DNA from: DAOVVL01 sp965603095 | GTDB lineage: Bacteria; Pseudomonadota; Alphaproteobacteria; Rhodospirillales; Magnetovibrionaceae | Direction: 5' to 3' | DNA: 27,910 bases | Assembly: GCA_965603095.1 (NCBI GenBank) | Contig: CBFDBQ010000027.1 | Coordinates: 1 to 27,910 of the forward strand | Part shown: positions 1-6,458 of the stretch, one piece after another | Layout: each line of letters begins with the position of its first letter | Position numbering within the stretch: the stretch's first letter is position 1 | Made by a program: the position numbers and the translations under genes | Notes under the pieces: generated by a model | The model's input: the letters and a program-made list of their open reading frames with translations, nothing else | Told to the model about the DNA's origin: nothing | Database searches by the model: none

Positions 1-73
1 GTTCTCGTTCGACTTGCATGTGTTAGGCATGCCGCCAGCGTTCGTTCTGAGCCAGAATCAAACTCTCAAGTTG
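1..73 (-). rRNA. rrs: 16S ribosomal RNA, 5' end only (partial)
   Basis: Read on the minus strand, this stretch begins CAACTTGAGAGTTTGATTCT and continues through GGCTCAGAACGAACGCTGG and CATGCCTAACACATGCAAG. This is the universal 16S rRNA start, including the site of the standard 27F primer. Only about 73 bases lie in the window, and the rest of the rRNA operon runs off the left edge. The AACGAACGCTGGCGGC form fits Alphaproteobacteria. The mature 5' end is placed at about base 73 by alignment to known 16S starts and could be off by one or two bases. Confidence 0.96.
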
Positions 74-244
74 ACTTACTAACCTTGCTTCCGAAGAAGC
101 AAGTTAGAACAGAGCCAATCCTATTCATTACACAAACGTCATATAAAATAACATATAAGACGAATGCACAGAACAGGCGGATCTGGATTTTGGTCCAAAA
201 AACCATAACCAGGACCGCCGCCTGCGCATCTCTTCTATTTATCA

Positions 245-260
245 ACAATTTAAAAGAACA
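245..260 (-). promoter_or_regulatory. boxA-like antitermination site in the rRNA leader
   Basis: On the minus strand this reads TGTTCTTTTAAATTGT. It resembles the boxA element of rRNA leaders (E. coli TGCTCTTTAACA), which recruits NusB/NusE for antitermination. It lies about 170 bases upstream of the 16S 5' end and directly downstream of a boxB-like hairpin, the expected order. The match is by eye and not exact. Confidence 0.6.
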
Positions 261-268
261 AACAAAAT

Positions 269-288
269 CCGAGGTCCGTAAACCCCGG
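269..288 (-). promoter_or_regulatory. boxB-like hairpin in the rRNA leader
   Basis: The minus strand reads CCGGGG, eight loop bases, CCTCGG: a 6-bp stem with one G-U pair. It sits eight bases upstream of the boxA-like element, as boxB does in rrn leaders. There is no T-run after it, so it does not look like a terminator. Confidence 0.45.
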
Positions 289-446
289 AAAAAATGCGAC
301 AAACTGGCGGGCCAGTTCGTCGCGTCGGGGGGTTTTAGGCCCCCTTGGCAGGGTTGTAAAGCTTAAATTCTAAAAAAAATGAAATAATTTTAAGAACTTA
401 GTTTTAGCATGGAATCGACAACCATAACGGACTGCCAAGGTCGGGG

Positions 447-475
447 AGTATACTTATGAAACATCAAATATACAA
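447..475 (-). promoter_or_regulatory. Candidate promoter of the rRNA operon
   Basis: On the minus strand there is a TTGTAT -35 (470-475), a 17-base spacer and a TATACT -10 (447-452). The predicted start near base 440 would give a leader of about 370 nt carrying the boxB/boxA pair before 16S. The -10 is good but the -35 matches only three of six consensus bases. The core AGTATACT is self-complementary, so a plus-strand use is also possible. Confidence 0.35.
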
Positions 476-609
476 GGTATTCTGCGGTGTTTGACTGGCA
501 ATGGACACCGCTTGCTCCCTTGATATAGGTTTGGTGTATGAAGCTCGCAAGTGCCACTACGCGTAGTGTCCCAAATCAATTTTGGACGTATCAGGAGATT
601 CCAAGACCC

Positions 610-1131
610 ATGCCATATAATAATAAAGCGAATCAAACCCAATTTTTATCCACCGTTCCGGTGTCGATTCTAGGCAAAATAAGCAAAATAACGTCCATTT
701 TGCTGGTTGCGGGTACCATAAACGCCTGTGCCGGAGGCTCCATGCTTTCGTCCAATGCGTCTGAGCCCAAGGTCGGCCCCGATGGACAGCCCGTAGCACC
801 AGAAAAATCATTCAACCGTTTTCCAGATATTCCGGTTCCAACCAACGCCAAAATGGATACTAAACGCACCCTTGTATTTGGTGGCGGTGAAAGCTGGTAC
901 GGACAACTGGGGCTAAATGCAAAACATGACGGCGATACAATTTTTGATTTTTACAAACAAGAACTACCCGGTTTTGGTTGGGAAGAAATAACATCTGTGC
1001 GCGCACCGGTAAGCATTCTTACCTATATGCGCGGTGAACGGATTGCATCAATACAAATTGAAAAAGGAAGCATCAGCGGTAGCTCGATTACGTTTACCGT
1101 ATCGCCCCGTGGCGGTGCCATACCAAAATAG
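610..1131 (+). CDS. Small outer-membrane-type lipoprotein, function unknown
   Basis: The frame is open from base 538, but ATG at 610 is preferred. An AGGAG lies 12 bases before it, and starting there leaves a normal lipoprotein signal: Lys-containing n-region, hydrophobic ITSILLVAGTI, then a lipobox ending INAC with the acylated Cys near residue 40. The mature part has a Gly/Pro-rich linker and then a compact domain containing FPDIPVP, FGGGESWYGQL and FDFYKQELPGFGWEE, likely periplasmic. I recognise no named function, although similar lipoproteins appear to occur in related alphaproteobacteria. It is monocistronic, between the rRNA promoter region and a strong terminator. The stop lies inside a 15-bp tandem repeat that supplies several further in-frame stops. 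Confidence 0.8.
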   Translation: MPYNNKANQTQFLSTVPVSILGKISKITSILLVAGTINACAGGSMLSSNASEPKVGPDGQPVAPEKSFNRFPDIPVPTNAKMDTKRTLVFGGGESWYGQLGLNAKHDGDTIFDFYKQELPGFGWEEITSVRAPVSILTYMRGERIASIQIEKGSISGSSITFTVSPRGGAIPK

Positions 1132-1160
1132 TGATGGCCAAAATAGTGATGGCCAAAATA
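1123..1160. repeat. 15-bp tandem repeat spanning a stop codon
   Basis: CCAAAATAGTGATGG occurs twice in perfect tandem (1123-1137 and 1138-1152), followed by a partial third copy, CCAAAATA. The unit is five codons long, so the frame is kept. Each full copy carries TAG TGA in the frame of the lipoprotein gene, whose stop is the TAG at 1129-1131. Confidence 0.95.
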
Positions 1161-1178
1161 AAAAACTAACTCAGCAAT

Positions 1179-1225
1179 AAAAAACCCGCCGAGCTAATAA
1201 GTAATTATTATGCGGCGGGTTTTTT
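1179..1225. terminator. Bidirectional Rho-independent terminator
   Basis: A run of A is followed by CCCGCCG, then a TAATAA/TTATTA inner pairing, CGGCGGG and TTTTTT. The 7-bp GC stem is flanked by A on the left and T on the right, so it can terminate both the plus-strand lipoprotein gene (stop 1131) and the minus-strand TPR/SPOR gene (stop 1249). Confidence 0.92.
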
Positions 1226-1248
1226 GTAACTAATTTTTAAACGTTAAG

Positions 1249-2604
1249 TTAGTTAAAATTAATTGTTGTTGGGTCGCAATACTGTCTTTGTTGTTTAAGG
1301 GTTTTACAAACTGAAACCGCTTCACTGTTTGATGAAAGTGGCCCTGCTTTCAGGCGGTAAAACACGCCTTTGGGGCTACCAAGATCAACGCGTTCGATGA
1401 CCTTTTCCAAACCGCCTAGCTTTGAAGAAAACCTTGTTTGTAATTCTTTCCAGCCACGCTCAGCCGCCTTGGTCTGGCGGTACGATGCAAGGTGCACACC
1501 GGGCTGAAACCCAGACATTTTTTTTGCGGCTGGTGCGGCGCCAAGCATTTGCGGTGCCTGCGTTTGTGCATTTGCTTGCATAGCGCCCGCTGGTTGCGCC
1601 TGCATTGAACCTTCAATAGCGCCACGTTCACGGGTGTATTCATCCCCGGTTATAACGTCTGCCTGCTTGAGAAATTCAAGCCTACGAATGGCATCAGCAG
1701 CAGACATTAAATCTTTGGGTGGCAATGGAGCCATAGCAAGACTGGTTGGTTTTGCTGGCATTAGTGCATCTAATATCATGGTCCGTTCGGAACTGTGCTG
1801 GCTAACGGATATTGCCTGCATTTCCAGCGCCCGACCAATTGCGTGAAGGCGGTTTGATATTTGAGCCGCGGGTGGCACCGAACGATCAAGTCCGGCTGCT
1901 GGCGGGTTTGATGAAAGCGGCAACAGCGCACCGATGTTTACCTGACGTCTTGTGCTAAATTCACCCTGGGTTATCAGGCCTTGTTCTGTAAGCGAACGCA
2001 TTGTTTTAAATCGTTCGACAATATTTACATCAGTATCGGCAAAACGTATCTCATCGGCGACAATACGATTGCTCGCCATAGATGGTGCCGACGGCGCAAC
2101 ATACATTTGTGATTTTGGCATTTGTGAATTTGCCATTGCATTGTTGGCATTAGTTGCCTGTGCAGTGGTGGTGGCAGGCCCTGGCCCAGCTCCGCCCATA
2201 AGCGTTAAATTAATATTTGCCAATTCATTAATTGATTGCGGCTGACTGCCGGTCCAAAGAACAATTTCTTCGGTTGGTTGCGGTTGTATATTTAAAATAC
2301 GCTCATAATATTCACGAGATTTTCTTGACTGACCTGTGTTTTGATAAACAAGGGCCGAGCCAAAAAGTGCATGTACGTCATTGGGATTTATTACCAAGGC
2401 CCTATCAAACAACCCTAACGCTTTTACGTTATCGCCCTTGGTTAATTCGGCTAGCCCAAGTTCAGCAAAGTCGTTTTCGGCAAGCGGCCCGTCAGCCCAA
2501 AAAGAATTATTGGTAAATGCGCCTTCCTGAAATGTGCTGCATGCACCAAGCGATAATATCGCAAATGCCGCTACGCCTGTTCTTAAGTAGGTCCCAATGG
2601 CCAT
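1249..2604 (-). CDS. TPR and SPOR-domain lipoprotein with two SHOCT-like motifs
   Basis: 451 residues. The signal peptide ends in a lipobox LSLGAC with the acylated Cys at residue 22. Residues about 45-110 read as tetratricopeptide repeats (AELTKGDNVKALGLFDRAL, then VHALFGSALVYQNTGQSRKS). The C-terminus, about 366-447, resembles a SPOR domain, a fold that binds denuded septal peptidoglycan. Between them, in an Ala/Pro/Gln-rich linker, are two segments of SHOCT type at about 198-225 (LTEQGLITQGEFSTRR) and 307-332 (LKQADVITGDEYTRER). The role is probably in the envelope or at the division site, but that is inference from the SPOR part. It converges on the terminator at 1179-1225. The upstream ribosome binding site is weak: a G-run about 11 bases from ATG. 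Confidence 0.75.
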   Translation of the reverse strand: MAIGTYLRTGVAAFAILSLGACSTFQEGAFTNNSFWADGPLAENDFAELGLAELTKGDNVKALGLFDRALVINPNDVHALFGSALVYQNTGQSRKSREYYERILNIQPQPTEEIVLWTGSQPQSINELANINLTLMGGAGPGPATTTAQATNANNAMANSQMPKSQMYVAPSAPSMASNRIVADEIRFADTDVNIVERFKTMRSLTEQGLITQGEFSTRRQVNIGALLPLSSNPPAAGLDRSVPPAAQISNRLHAIGRALEMQAISVSQHSSERTMILDALMPAKPTSLAMAPLPPKDLMSAADAIRRLEFLKQADVITGDEYTRERGAIEGSMQAQPAGAMQANAQTQAPQMLGAAPAAKKMSGFQPGVHLASYRQTKAAERGWKELQTRFSSKLGGLEKVIERVDLGSPKGVFYRLKAGPLSSNSEAVSVCKTLKQQRQYCDPTTINFN

Positions 2605-2761
2605 GAACTTTTATGCCCCCATATATCTAAGACTAAATTCGGCGCGTGCGTGCATATTTTCACGCCCCGCTCCAGTAGCCTTAATTAATAAACTGATTCG
2701 CCCATCTAGCGTAAACTAAAAGCTAGCCCCCCGTAAGCCCGCCACATGGGTAAATCATTTA

Positions 2762-2804
2762 AAATTGGGGAGAAATTGGGGAGAAATTGGTGGAAAAATT
2801 GGCC
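2762..2804. repeat. 11-bp tandem repeat AAATTGGGGAG
   Basis: Two perfect copies (2762-2772 and 2773-2783) are followed by degenerate copies AAATTGGTGG and AAAAATTGG. The array lies just beyond the stop of the secreted-protein gene, in the 218-bp gap before the TPR/SPOR gene. The complement unit CTCCCCAATTT is nine of eleven identical to the repeat at 26525-26556. Confidence 0.85.
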
Positions 2805-2822
2805 AAATATTGACCTGTAAGG

Positions 2823-3344
2823 TTATTTATTCTTTGAATTTAGCAGATCATTCATGCGCTGCTCATATTCATCTAACACACGCCCACAGCCCTGAGAATG
2901 GGCAAAAGGAAGCCGTGACATGGCCCCCTTGGCAATGCGCTTACTGCCTTCCAACAAAATTGCCTCGGTCACCATAATCTTGCCCATACTGCGGTTTATG
3001 TAAGGAACCACATTCATTCCCACCCCATCTAACTGAAGACGACGATTAGAACCAATGGTGAGTGGATATTTGTTAAAATAAGCAATTAGGGTTTCACGAA
3101 CATGCGGCGCCTTTTGACAAAAGGTGGGCACGTCTTCGGCATATTTTACCGTGTAAATAGATGTTACAGCCCTGCTTTCAATTAATCCGCGAGGATTTTT
3201 TGCCGGTAGCATTACGAATTGCAACTGAATGTGGGAATCTTCGCCCGGCAATTGGGCACTTGCGATATTAGGAGCGAGAAAGACTGATGATGCCCCAACA
3301 AAGGCGAAGGAAAAAATAAACATAAAGAATAACTTATGGAACAT
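2823..3344 (-). CDS. Small secreted protein, function unknown
   Basis: 173 residues with a clear Sec signal peptide: Lys near the N-terminus, a long Phe-rich hydrophobic core and an ASA-Q cleavage site near residue 30. The mature protein contains HIQLQFVMLPAKNPRG and a paired-Cys pattern (Cys near residues 76 and 153) that could form a periplasmic disulfide. I do not recognise the family. A faint resemblance to FliL-like proteins was considered but not supported by any motif. It lies 31 bases after the GNAT gene and is probably co-transcribed with it and alaX. Start chosen at the only ATG before the signal peptide; an AGG lies about 10 bases upstream. Confidence 0.7.
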   Translation of the reverse strand: MFHKLFFMFIFSFAFVGASSVFLAPNIASAQLPGEDSHIQLQFVMLPAKNPRGLIESRAVTSIYTVKYAEDVPTFCQKAPHVRETLIAYFNKYPLTIGSNRRLQLDGVGMNVVPYINRSMGKIMVTEAILLEGSKRIAKGAMSRLPFAHSQGCGRVLDEYEQRMNDLLNSKNK

Positions 3345-3375
3345 TTTATAAAACCTGTTTTCTAAAGTGCCCCCT

Positions 3376-3855
3376 TTAAAGAGAGGCTAACATAACACAT
3401 ATATTTTTGTCACGCTTTGCCTTGTTTTCATCTTCAATTTTAAAGCCGTATTCCAAATAAAGGGCAATCGCCGCTTCAAGTCGAGATAAGGTTTCAAGGC
3501 GCATGTATGAATAAGAAGCATTCTTGGCTGCATTTAAAACTTCTTCACAAAGCATTCTGCCGACCCCCCTTCCCCGCCATTCTGGCTTTACATAAAGACG
3601 TTTCATTTCAACGGTTTTATTATTAATACCCACCATGCCAACAAAACCAATGGCGTCATTATTATTAAGGGCCAACAGCAATGCGCCTGCGGGTGCGGCA
3701 TATATGTTTTGAATATTTTTCATTTCTGCATCGAAGTCATGAAAACAAGCAGCTTCGGCCAACTCTTTTTCATGTGCCAAAAATAGAGATTTTACCGCCT
3801 CAATATCACCGGGGGATACGGCTTTGACTATGATGGTATTGCTATCAGCGTTCAT
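3376..3855 (-). CDS. GNAT-family N-acetyltransferase
   Basis: 159 residues from the ATG at 3855. A TTG 12 bases further upstream would add four residues, but the ATG has a GGA at good spacing. The acetyl-CoA pyrophosphate-binding motif A is clear: RLYVKPEWRGRGVGRML, with the RGRGVG loop at about residues 96-101. It is followed by an AA-rich helix and motif B (AIALYLEYGFK). The acceptor substrate cannot be told from the sequence. The gene starts 21 bases after the alaX stop, so the two are probably one transcription unit; by context it may act on an amino acid or aminoacyl substrate, which is inference only. Confidence 0.88.
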   Translation of the reverse strand: MNADSNTIIVKAVSPGDIEAVKSLFLAHEKELAEAACFHDFDAEMKNIQNIYAAPAGALLLALNNNDAIGFVGMVGINNKTVEMKRLYVKPEWRGRGVGRMLCEEVLNAAKNASYSYMRLETLSRLEAAIALYLEYGFKIEDENKAKRDKNICVMLASL

Positions 3856-3876
3856 GTTGGCGTCCAATAAAATGTT

Positions 3877-4584
3877 TTATTCTACCAGATGTATATTAAT
3901 GCGACGGTTTTGCTTGCCCTTGTTTTCAATCTTGCCGATACGCACCTTGCCAATTTCCCCGGTTGTACCAACGTGGGTTCCGCCACATGGCTGCAAATCA
4001 ACGCCATCAACATTTATAATTCTAACGTTACCAGAGCCGCGCGGTGGAGAAACCGAAAGCGAGCGCACCAAATCGGGGTTGGCATCAAGCTCTGCATCGC
4101 TGATGGATGAAATAGAAACCGGATGATTTTCTTCGATCAAACGATTGAGGTCTTGTCCTAGTTTTTCCTTATCCGGGCTTGCGGAAATATTAAAATCAAC
4201 CCGGCTTTTATCTGCGCCTACCTGTGCGCCAGTAATAGAGCCGTCCACCAACGCACAAAGCAAATGCAAGGTGGTGTGCATACGCATATGTTTAAAGCGA
4301 CGATCCCAATCAAGCTCCAACGTTATGGTATCGCCCACCCCCGGCATGGTGGATGCATCTTCTGCCAAAACGTGAATAATTGTACCGCTTTCATCTTTTA
4401 GCGTGTCAATCACGCTCAACTCGCTGCCATATTGGGTGCGCATAATACCGCTATCACCGGGTTGACCGCCGCCGCCGGGATAAAAAACAGTACGGTCAAG
4501 TTCGATGCCACCATCAGCTGCGGCAACTATCTTTGCTTCGCATGATTTAAGGTAGGAATCTTCTCGAAAAAGCTCTTCGCTCAT
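3877..4584 (-). CDS. alaX: Alanyl-tRNA editing protein AlaX (free-standing)
   Basis: 235 residues, resembling the editing domain of alanyl-tRNA synthetase. It hydrolyses mischarged Ser- (or Gly-) tRNA(Ala) in the cytoplasm. The zinc ligands are visible as H99-x3-H103 in HMRMHTTLH and C200-x3-H204 in QPCGGTHV. The Gly-rich GGGGQP stretch (37-42) is the GG motif of the longer AlaX-M type. The N-terminal part is complete, which separates it from the short AlaX-S form. ATG has GGAG seven bases upstream. It is the first gene of a likely alaX - GNAT - secreted protein operon. Confidence 0.92.
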   Translation of the reverse strand: MSEELFREDSYLKSCEAKIVAAADGGIELDRTVFYPGGGGQPGDSGIMRTQYGSELSVIDTLKDESGTIIHVLAEDASTMPGVGDTITLELDWDRRFKHMRMHTTLHLLCALVDGSITGAQVGADKSRVDFNISASPDKEKLGQDLNRLIEENHPVSISSISDAELDANPDLVRSLSVSPPRGSGNVRIINVDGVDLQPCGGTHVGTTGEIGKVRIGKIENKGKQNRRINIHLVE

Positions 4585-4648
4585 TTATGTGCTCCGATTT
4601 ATTCAAGGTACAACTATGACCCCGAAGATGGTGCTGTGCAAATTACCT

Positions 4649-4912
4649 TCAAGCTTTCCAAAAAGGTTTGGATGCTTCTAGTAATATTTCCTGCCTGCTT
4701 AGGCCGATGTCATCGATCATTCCATCATCCATTTCGGCCAAGGCACGGCGCGCGCTAGCCCTCCGTTGCCATAATATAAGCAAGTTTGCAGTTTTTAGGG
4801 CTTCGCTTAACGCTAGGCGCTTTCCCTCACCTATCCACTGACCCCATGAAAGAGGCACAGCGTGAAAGGTGGTCTCATTTTCGATTGTATCGGTACAATT
4901 GTTATTATTCAT
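4649..4912 (-). CDS. DUF1127 small protein (YjiS-like)
   Basis: 87 residues from the ATG at 4912, chosen over an upstream in-frame ATG because AAAGGAG lies eight bases before it. The C-terminal half carries the DUF1127 signature: ILWQRRASARRALAEMDD, DIGLSR and a final KPFWKA. DUF1127 proteins are short, Arg-rich and Trp-containing; some alphaproteobacterial members bind RNA or affect phosphate and stress physiology. It is transcribed away from a MocR-type regulator. E. coli has the same family pair side by side as yjiS and yjiR, so this regulator probably controls the gene. Confidence 0.88.
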   Translation of the reverse strand: MNNNNCTDTIENETTFHAVPLSWGQWIGEGKRLALSEALKTANLLILWQRRASARRALAEMDDGMIDDIGLSRQEILLEASKPFWKA

Positions 4913-4935
4913 CACAATTACTCCTTTCGTTTCCA

Positions 4936-4965
4936 TACAATATAGGTTAAATTTAGGTACAATAT
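4936..4965. promoter_or_regulatory. 22-bp-spaced direct repeat TACAATAT, candidate MocR operator
   Basis: TACAATAT occurs at 4936-4943 and again at 4958-4965, in the same orientation and 22 bases apart, two DNA turns. It lies in the 111-bp gap between the divergent DUF1127 and MocR genes. A weaker copy, TACAATTG, is at 4894-4901 inside the start of the DUF1127 gene. MocR/GabR-type regulators are known to bind spaced direct repeats. A minus-strand TTGACT (4967-4972) beside the second copy could be the -35 of the DUF1127 gene. Confidence 0.55.
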
Positions 4966-5023
4966 CAGTCAATGTAATTATTGATACCGTGACAATTTAA
5001 ACAATGGTTTAGGGACAAACGGC

Positions 5024-6457
5024 ATGAACATATGGACACCAAATATCTCCGAACGTCCGGGACCAAAATATAAGGCCATAGCCGATTCAATTCTTTCTGA
5101 TATTCGCTCCGGCAGCCTTGCCCCGGGTGAGCGCATGCCCACCCACCGTGAGCTTGCCTACCGCATAGGCGTTACCGTTGGAACCGTAACCCGTGCCTAT
5201 TCAGAGGCCGAACGTCGCGGGTTGGTGGCGGGCGAGGTTGGTCGTGGAACATATGTTCGCGATCCAAATGAACCGCGTGAACCAAAAAACTTTTCCATCG
5301 ACAAAAACTTTAGCCTGTCGGTCCAAAGCAGTGACACTCTATTGGCAGAGGGGGTTTGTGATTTTAGCCTAAGCCTTCCCATAAGCGGTATTGCTGAAAA
5401 ATACTTTGCCAAAGCGCTTACTGACATAGGAAACTCACAGGGCCTTGGGTCGTTGCTTGATTATACCCCCGATACAGGGTTACCCAGCCACCGTCAGGCC
5501 GGTGCCGCATGGATTAAACAAACATCGGGAATGAAGGTTACACCTTCGCAGATTATTATAACCAATGGTGCCCAGCATGCGGTTCTTGCTGCGGTTATGT
5601 CGTTGACCCTAAGAGGTGATACCGTTTTAACCGAATGTATTACCTACCATGGCATCAAAACATTGGCGTCAGAAATGGGATTAAAACTTATCGGTTTAGA
5701 AATGGATGAACAAGGTATTACGCCCGCTTCATTTGAAACTGCCTGCAAAGAACATTCGCCCAAGGCACTATATACTATACCAACCCTACAAAACCCTACA
5801 TCACGCACCATGGGGGAAAAGCGACGTAAAGAAATTGCCAAAATCGCAATCAACTATAACGTGATAATAATTGAAGATGATATTTTTGGCGCCATTCCTG
5901 AACAAAGGCCACTACCAATTTCATCATACGCACCATCACAAAGTTATTATTTAACTTCTTTTTCAAAATGTATTGCACCGGGTTTGCGTTATGGGTTTAT
6001 TGCGGTGCCCGAAAACTTGGCTCCGCGCATAGGTTCAATTATTCGCGATACTTGTCGCATGGCAACCCCATTAATGGGAGAAATAGTCACCCAGTGGATT
6101 GAAAGTGGTGTTGCGGCAGAAATTACAGCTCTACAAAGGGTTGAGCTTGCAACAAGGCAGGCGATTGCGACGCGGGTATTAAAAGGTCTTGATTTTGAAA
6201 TGCACCCAAATAGTTTTAATATTTTGCTTTACCCACCTAAACCATGGCGCGAAGAAGAATTTGCGTTAGCGGCAAAGGAAAAAGATGTGTTGGTAATGCC
6301 CGCCAGCGTGTTTGCGGTTGGTCAGGATAGCCCCCGTCATGCGGTTAGAATATGCTTAGGTGCGGCGCGTAATTTTGAACGTGTGGAAAAAGGCCTAAAA
6401 GAACTTGCTGGCCTCATTCGTTACGGCAATAACGCTTACGCTTCATCGGTTGTTTAA
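5024..6457 (+). CDS. MocR-type transcriptional regulator (GntR HTH plus aminotransferase-like domain; YjiR-like)
   Basis: 477 residues. Residues about 14-80 are a GntR winged helix (YKAIADSILSDIRSGSLAPGERMPT, TVGTVTRAYSEAERRGLV). After a linker, residues about 110-465 form a fold-type I aminotransferase-like domain with NPT (257-259), the cofactor-ring Asp in IIIEDD (about 285) and the PLP-binding Lys315 in SFSKCIAPGLRYGF. All key PLP residues are present, so it should bind PLP. Members usually act as ligand-sensing regulators of a neighbouring gene. AGGGA lies eight bases before ATG. The divergent DUF1127 gene is the obvious target. Its stop is one base from the stop of thiD on the other strand. 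PdxR is an alternative subfamily, but no vitamin B6 gene is adjacent. Confidence 0.9.
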   Translation: MNIWTPNISERPGPKYKAIADSILSDIRSGSLAPGERMPTHRELAYRIGVTVGTVTRAYSEAERRGLVAGEVGRGTYVRDPNEPREPKNFSIDKNFSLSVQSSDTLLAEGVCDFSLSLPISGIAEKYFAKALTDIGNSQGLGSLLDYTPDTGLPSHRQAGAAWIKQTSGMKVTPSQIIITNGAQHAVLAAVMSLTLRGDTVLTECITYHGIKTLASEMGLKLIGLEMDEQGITPASFETACKEHSPKALYTIPTLQNPTSRTMGEKRRKEIAKIAINYNVIIIEDDIFGAIPEQRPLPISSYAPSQSYYLTSFSKCIAPGLRYGFIAVPENLAPRIGSIIRDTCRMATPLMGEIVTQWIESGVAAEITALQRVELATRQAIATRVLKGLDFEMHPNSFNILLYPPKPWREEEFALAAKEKDVLVMPASVFAVGQDSPRHAVRICLGAARNFERVEKGLKELAGLIRYGNNAYASSVV

Positions 6458-6458
6458 T

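Larger units (their letters stand above)
74..609. other. Non-coding region between the rRNA operon and the lipoprotein gene
   Basis: This stretch holds the rRNA leader and candidate promoter listed separately. It also contains several dyads: AACTGGC/GCCAGTT (302-317), GGGGG/CCCCC (328-344), GCGGTGT/ACACCGC (484-490 and 505-511) and a perfect 14-bp palindrome CACTACGCGTAGTG (555-568). The short open frames here show no recognisable protein and lack ribosome binding sites, so none is called. Confidence 0.6.

Noticed and set aside
328..344. GGGGG/CCCCC hairpin as a terminator
   Set aside because: Neither strand has a T-run after the stem, and it sits inside the rRNA leader where termination would be harmful.
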